From Variovorax sp. ZS18.2.2 (lineage in GTDB: Bacteria > Pseudomonadota > Gammaproteobacteria > Burkholderiales > Burkholderiaceae_C), in NCBI RefSeq assembly GCF_024701975.1, contig NZ_JANLNM010000008.1:124001-188000 (forward strand): a stretch of 64,000 bases of DNA, written 5' to 3'. Of this stretch, positions 59,766-64,000 are shown piece after piece (position 1 is the stretch's first letter; the number at the start of each line of letters is the position of its first letter). Under the pieces are notes generated by a model, which made no database searches, had not been told where the DNA came from, and saw only the letters and a program-made list of their open reading frames with translations. Position numbers and translations under genes: made by a program.

Positions 59766-60239
59766 ATGAAAGCGTCAGGCACCCACCCTGCAGCACGCCT
59801 CCAGCGCGGCACGTACGCGATCGAGTTTGCGTTTGTGTTCCTGATCTTCTTTGCGGTGCTCTACGGGATCATTTGTTACGGGCTGCTGTTCGCGTTCAGG
59901 CTTGGGGTACAGAACGCGGCGGAGGATGGGGCACGTGCGGCGCTGCGGTATCAGCCTACGCTTGCGGCCCGGGAAGCCCATGCGGAAGCCGTCGCGGAAC
60001 AGGCCATTGGATGGCTGCCGACAGTAGTGACGCGCAATGTGGATGCCACTGTGTGCGGCGTGGTCAGCAACGTTTGCGGATCGCCGCCCTGCGGCCCGGC
60101 TTGGGACGACCGCTGCCAGATGGTGATTACCGTCACCGCGTCGAACATGCACGGCCTGTTGCCGCCCTTGCCCGATTTCGCGCTGCCGAACAGCATCGTC
60201 GGCAAGGCCAGCATGCTGCTGGACGGAAAGTCGCCATGA
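59766..60239 (+). CDS. tadE: TadE-like pseudopilin
   Basis: 157 residues. N-terminal basic segment, then RGTYAIEFAFVFLIFFAVLYGIICYGLLFAF, a TadE motif with G-T-Y-A-I-E-F at the prepilin-like cleavage region. The remainder is periplasmic with four cysteines (VCGVVSNVCGSPPCGPAWDDRC) that may form disulfides. Minor pseudopilin of the Tad system. Confidence 0.88.
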   Translation: MKASGTHPAARLQRGTYAIEFAFVFLIFFAVLYGIICYGLLFAFRLGVQNAAEDGARAALRYQPTLAAREAHAEAVAEQAIGWLPTVVTRNVDATVCGVVSNVCGSPPCGPAWDDRCQMVITVTASNMHGLLPPLPDFALPNSIVGKASMLLDGKSP

Positions 60240-60709
60240 ACGCCGGCCGCATGAAAAGCAGGGAGCGCGGAGTGGCTGCAATCGAGTTCGCACTCGTCTT
60301 TGTCTTGCTTTTCAGCGTTCTGTACGCGGTCGCGACATTCGGTGCCGTCTTCTATATGCAGCAGGCGGTCACCCGCGCGGCGGAAGAGGGCGCACGGGCC
60401 GCGGGTCTGGTCACCGCCCCCGCCAACAACGACCAGCGAGTGAAGGATGCCGTGTACGCCGCGTTGGCCAACTCGCTCGTGGTTCCTGCTGCATCGAATG
60501 CCAGTGTGGCGACCCGGCGCAGCTGGATCGAATCCAAGGTGGTGGTGACGGCAATGCCGGCGGGCGCCGGCGCCACGGCGAGCTATGTGGTGACCGTGAG
60601 TTATCCGTACAGCGAGAACCGCCTGCTGCCGACGATGCCGTTGCTGGACCTGAGCACTTGGGTACCCAACCAACTACGAAGCCGATCGACCATCGCACTT
60701 CGGTCCTGA
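60236..60709 (+). CDS. TadE/TadF-like pseudopilin
   Basis: 157 residues from ATG 60236 (ATGA overlap). RERGVAAIEFALVFVLLFSVLYAVATFGAVFYMQQAVTRAAEEGARAAG is the standard TadE signature with E at +5 from the GVAAIE cut site. Periplasmic remainder with strands (VVVTAMPAGAGATASYVVTVSYPY). Second minor pseudopilin; I cannot say whether it is TadE or TadF. Confidence 0.88.
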   Translation: MNAGRMKSRERGVAAIEFALVFVLLFSVLYAVATFGAVFYMQQAVTRAAEEGARAAGLVTAPANNDQRVKDAVYAALANSLVVPAASNASVATRRSWIESKVVVTAMPAGAGATASYVVTVSYPYSENRLLPTMPLLDLSTWVPNQLRSRSTIALRS

Positions 60710-60725
60710 AGGAGGGTTCATCGCC

Positions 60726-62825
60726 ATGGACACAGCACACCAAAATTCGCTTCACCGCTCTGCCGGACAAGCACCCGGGGCGCGTCGGCGCGCACGCGGC
60801 TCCATCGTCGTCAACACGGTCATTGCGCTGAGTCTGGTCGTCATTACGCTTCTCGGAACTCAGATCGGTTACCTGATGCTGATGAAGCGGGAACTTCAGA
60901 AAACCGCGGATCTGGCGGCACTTTCCGGAGCTCAGTCTTTGCTACCGCTCAGTTGCGTCGACGCCAGGACCGCCGCAGTCGCGAATGCCGCGCAGAACAT
61001 GCCACCGATGCTGCCGCCTCTCGCGGCGGCGGATGTCGAATGCGGGAACTGGGATCCCCAGACCCGAGAAGCGCCCCAGCATTTCGGAGCACCTAACGCG
61101 GGCCAGTTCTTCAACGCCGTGCGCGTGAGGCTTTCAAGAACACCAGCCTTGCTCATCCCGAATCTTTCGGGCGGTCAGTCTTTCACGATCACGGTCCAGG
61201 CGCTGGCCGCACAACGACAGCCGCTCGCCTCCCTGAGCATTCGCAGCACGCTGCTGACCATCGACACCAAACAGTCGGACTTGCTGAATGCCGTCTTCGG
61301 CGGCTTGCTGGGCGGTTCGCTCACCGTTCGGGCCGGCGGATGGCAAGGTCTGCTCAACACCAATATCCAGTTGCTCAGCTTCCTCGATCAGCTCAAGCTG
61401 GACCTCAACATCAGCGCAGTCAACTACGATCAGGTGCTCAACACCGAGGTGGACGCCGGTGTCCTGTTGCAGGCCATGATCACAGTCATGGAGCGCGGTG
61501 GAAACACAGCCAATATCGCGTTGTTGGCTTTGCGCGATGTACTGGTGAGCGTTCAAGCCTCACCGTTCACTCTCAAGCTCGGCGATCTGCTGGGCGTTGC
61601 CACCGGAACGGACGCGGCGGGCCTGAGCACCGACCTCCAGCTCTTCCAACTCGTACAGGGCATGATCCAAGTTGCGAACGGCAAGAACGGACTCGCGGCC
61701 ACCGTGCCGATCACCGTTCCAGGTGTCGCAAGCGTCACGACCAAGCTCCAGGTCATCGAGCCGCCGCAGGTTTCGGCGGTCGGAAATCCTTCGCTGATCA
61801 ACGCGAACCTGGGCGTCAGCGACCCCAACAAGATCTATGTGCGCACGGCGCAGATTCGGTTGTTGATGACAGTGGACCTCGGGGGCGTCGCGAACCTGCT
61901 GACAGACGTGCTTTCCGCGGTGACAGGGGCGATCTCGCCGCTCATCAGCTTTCTCGACAGTGTTGTGACCTTGAATCTGGGAACGATCGTGACCGATCTG
62001 GTCGGTCTGGTCGGCTGCGGCGGACTGCTCCCCGCCTGTCAACCACAGAAGGTCATCTACGCGGCAACGCTTCCATCTCCTATCGACATCGGTATTAGTT
62101 CGGGCAACGGTTCAGCGATCGTTACGGGCCATGCTTGCAATGCCACCGAGAGCAAGTCGCTGAACGTTCAGGCCAACACCAGCGTGGCCCGGCTCAACAT
62201 CGGCAAGGTTTCGAACATCTTCTCGTCCTCGTTGCCTGCAACAGCCGAACCGGTAGGAATCGTCGAGATCGGGTACCGTGAAGCCAAGTTCGACAGCTGT
62301 CTCCTTCTCTCTCTGTTTTGCAGCGGCAAGAAGTGGAGAGCTGCGAACGGCAGCTTCGTGCCCGACATGAACAACGCCAAGAAGACAGTCATCTCGGGTC
62401 TGGGGCTTGTCGTCAATTCGGACATCGGAGGCAGCGTGAATGGCACTCCGCTGACCTACGTTGCGCCGGGCGCGGCGAACCTGCCCGAGATCGATGCGGC
62501 GCCTTACGATGGCGTCGGAGCGGATCCGTCGTTCAAGGCGATCAGTGCCACATCGATTGTCCAGAGCCTGGGATCTACCTTGGGCGGGATCCAGATCAAG
62601 CCGTATTCGAGCGATACGAGTGGCATCCTCGGAGGGCTGCTCAACGGCACCTTCACTCTGGTCAGCAACCTCCTGAACACCCTGCAAACGATCGTTACGA
62701 ACGCGCTGGGTCCCTTGCTCGACCCTACGGTCAATGCACTTCTCGATTTGCTGGGCATCGATCTCGCGCAAGCGGAAGTCGGCGCCCGCATGTCCTGCAA
62801 TCGAGGTGCCGAGCTGGTCTATTGA
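60726..62825 (+). CDS. TadG-like pilus assembly protein
   Basis: 699 residues. N-terminal RGSIVVNTVIALSLVVITLLGTQIGYLMLMKRELQKTADLAALSGAQSL is the TadG/flp-associated signature (A-D-x-A-A-L-x-G). The large periplasmic part has many strands and a few cysteines (SCVDARTAA, VGCGGLLPACQP, HACNATESK, FDSCLLLSLFCSGKKW) without a vWA MIDAS motif that I can see. Likely a tip- or outer-component of the pilus. AAATGCGCATTT follows its stop (62825-62836) with five T, a weak terminator. Confidence 0.88.
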   Translation: MDTAHQNSLHRSAGQAPGARRRARGSIVVNTVIALSLVVITLLGTQIGYLMLMKRELQKTADLAALSGAQSLLPLSCVDARTAAVANAAQNMPPMLPPLAAADVECGNWDPQTREAPQHFGAPNAGQFFNAVRVRLSRTPALLIPNLSGGQSFTITVQALAAQRQPLASLSIRSTLLTIDTKQSDLLNAVFGGLLGGSLTVRAGGWQGLLNTNIQLLSFLDQLKLDLNISAVNYDQVLNTEVDAGVLLQAMITVMERGGNTANIALLALRDVLVSVQASPFTLKLGDLLGVATGTDAAGLSTDLQLFQLVQGMIQVANGKNGLAATVPITVPGVASVTTKLQVIEPPQVSAVGNPSLINANLGVSDPNKIYVRTAQIRLLMTVDLGGVANLLTDVLSAVTGAISPLISFLDSVVTLNLGTIVTDLVGLVGCGGLLPACQPQKVIYAATLPSPIDIGISSGNGSAIVTGHACNATESKSLNVQANTSVARLNIGKVSNIFSSSLPATAEPVGIVEIGYREAKFDSCLLLSLFCSGKKWRAANGSFVPDMNNAKKTVISGLGLVVNSDIGGSVNGTPLTYVAPGAANLPEIDAAPYDGVGADPSFKAISATSIVQSLGSTLGGIQIKPYSSDTSGILGGLLNGTFTLVSNLLNTLQTIVTNALGPLLDPTVNALLDLLGIDLAQAEVGARMSCNRGAELVY

Positions 62826-62843
62826 AATGCGCATTTTTCCTAC

Positions 62844-64000
62844 ATGAGTTCCCCCTCCAACTTCGACGAACTCGACCTCTTTGTCTGGGAAGGCAAAGCC
62901 GACATCCTCGACCGCATCGCGCGGTGCATGGCGAGCTTCGACGTGGAAGTCACCCGGGCCGACGGACTGCCCCCGCCCCAACAGGAACGCGGCGTGGCGA
63001 TGCGTCCTTCCGTCGCAATCATCAGCGTCACCGTCATCGACACCGGCGGTCTCGCGCACGCTACGGAGTTTCTTCAAGGCATGCCGGTGATCTGGGTCGC
63101 CGCAGGTTCGCGCGAGCGCGATTCGCGGACCTATCCGCCCGAGTACCTGCACGTCCTGCCCTACGACTTCACCTGCGCCGAGCTGCGCACGCTGGTCGCG
63201 AAGCTGGTGCGGCAGTTGCGCGCGCGCGAAATTGCGCCGCAGCCGCCGGACGTGCTGGTGGCGCATTCCGAAGCGATGAAGGCGCTGCTCGCCGAAGTGG
63301 GCGCCTTTGCCGACTGCAACCACCCGGTGCTGGTGCGCGGCGAAACCGGCGTGGGCAAGGAGCGCATCGCGCAGCAGTTGCACCTCGGGCACGGGTCGTA
63401 CAGCAAGGGCGCGTTCGTGGCGGTGAACTGCGGCGCGATTCCCGACGGTCTTTTCGAGTCGCTGTTCTTCGGCCATACCAAGGGCTCGTTCACCGGCGCC
63501 GTGCATGCGCACCGCGGCTATTTCGAGCAGGCCACGGGCGGCACGCTGTTCCTCGACGAAATCGGCGACCTGCCGCGCTACCAGCAGGTCAAGCTGCTGC
63601 GCGTGCTCGAAGACAACGCGGTCACGCGGCTCGGGGCCACGTCGCCGATCCGTGTCGATTTCCGGCTCGTGGCGGCGACCAACCGCAACCTGCGCGAGAT
63701 GGTGGCGAGCGGCGAGTTTCGCGCCGACCTGTTCTATCGGCTCGCGGTGATCGAGCTGCATGTGCCGAGCCTCGAAGAGCGCGGCGAGGTCGACAAGATC
63801 GCGATCTTCAAGGCGCTGCTGGGCAACGTGCTCGGCGCCGAACTCGAGACGCTCGGCGAAACGCCGCACTGGCTCAGCGATGCGGTGGCCGAAACCTATT
63901 TCCCCGGCAATGTGCGGCAGCTGCGCAACCTCGCGGAGCGCGTGGGCGTGATCGCGCGGCAGCTGCGGGGCTGGGACCAGAACCTGATCCAGCGCGCCAT
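62844..64000 (+). CDS. Sigma-54-dependent activator closing the tad locus (partial)
   Basis: Runs off the right edge after 385 codons. Residues 1-135 form a receiver-like domain that lacks a clear phospho-aspartate ([32 protein letters not shown]), so it may not be phosphorylated. The AAA+ domain has Walker A GETGVGKE (166-173), loop 1 GSFTGA (214-219), the usual GAFTGA with Ala to Ser, and Walker [13 protein letters not shown]. It would activate sigma-54 promoters; the candidate upstream of flp is the obvious target. The HTH lies beyond the window. Confidence 0.93.
   Translation, partial: MSSPSNFDELDLFVWEGKADILDRIARCMASFDVEVTRADGLPPPQQERGVAMRPSVAIISVTVIDTGGLAHATEFLQGMPVIWVAAGSRERDSRTYPPEYLHVLPYDFTCAELRTLVAKLVRQLRAREIAPQPPDVLVAHSEAMKALLAEVGAFADCNHPVLVRGETGVGKERIAQQLHLGHGSYSKGAFVAVNCGAIPDGLFESLFFGHTKGSFTGAVHAHRGYFEQATGGTLFLDEIGDLPRYQQVKLLRVLEDNAVTRLGATSPIRVDFRLVAATNRNLREMVASGEFRADLFYRLAVIELHVPSLEERGEVDKIAIFKALLGNVLGAELETLGETPHWLSDAVAETYFPGNVRQLRNLAERVGVIARQLRGWDQNLIQRA

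Noticed and set aside
1-64000. CRISPR arrays, tRNA/rRNA genes, transposases or integrases
   Set aside because: No regularly spaced direct repeats, no tRNA-like cloverleaf and no recombinase proteins were found on either strand by reading; a dedicated scan could still find short or degenerate ones.

Overview
The window is about 64 kb of GC-rich DNA. Dense operons, several periplasmic Bug/TctC-type binding proteins, beta-ketoadipate genes and a Tad pilus locus point to a beta-proteobacterium of the Burkholderiales, most likely Comamonadaceae and probably Variovorax-like. That placement is an inference from gene content; there is no rRNA or other marker gene. I saw no tRNA, rRNA, CRISPR array, transposase or integrase.

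Layout. 1-6.8 kb: an ornithine cyclodeaminase-family enzyme, small hypotheticals, a glycosyltransferase-like protein, a short exported repeat protein, a VOC protein, DNA polymerase II (polB) and a small membrane protein. 6.8-11.6 kb, minus strand: a TPR protein of about 916 residues, a DinB-like protein, a DUF2185/Imm33-like protein and an RlmN/Cfr-family radical SAM methyltransferase. 11.9-16.5 kb: an accessory block of small, lower-GC minus-strand genes. It includes a SUKH/SMI1 immunity-type protein and an HExxH protein, and a short degenerate motif (core TGGCCGACTGTAGCC) recurs in front of almost every gene. It resembles a polyimmunity locus, and a broken tctC fragment lies at its edge. 16.7-21.6 kb: two lipoproteins and a LuxR-type response regulator overlapping a hybrid histidine kinase. 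21.7-23.7 kb: a stand-alone RadC-like JAB protein and an AT-richer 491-residue gene of unknown function with a possible PD-(D/E)XK nuclease core.

23.7-47.3 kb is mostly aromatic-acid catabolism and uptake. Two TctC-type binding proteins sit downstream of pcaIJF (beta-ketoadipate to succinyl-CoA plus acetyl-CoA), with a divergent IclR regulator over a PcaU-like operator. Next come a LysR regulator and a divergent operon: GAF protein, FAD monooxygenase, VOC protein, alpha/beta hydrolase and an SsuABC/NMT1-type ABC importer. Then follow another TctC protein, a membrane-anchored hypothetical and a run of minus-strand genes: a LysR regulator, a two-subunit hydroquinone 1,2-dioxygenase (hapC, hapD), an aldehyde dehydrogenase that fits 4-hydroxymuconic semialdehyde dehydrogenase (hapE), and a complete Liv-type ABC importer. 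The hap products would feed the pca enzymes through maleylacetate; the maleylacetate reductase is not in the window.

47.5-50.1 kb: a TPR/NTF2-like exported protein overlapping an L,D-transpeptidase. 50.5-64 kb: a complete tad/flp pilus locus in one direction (flp, cpaA, cpaB, cpaC, cpaE/tadZ, cpaF/tadA, tadB, tadC, tadD, a DUF3613-like gene, two tadE-like genes, a tadG-like gene), ending in a sigma-54 activator cut by the window edge. A GG-N10-GC sequence upstream of flp suggests that activator could control the locus.
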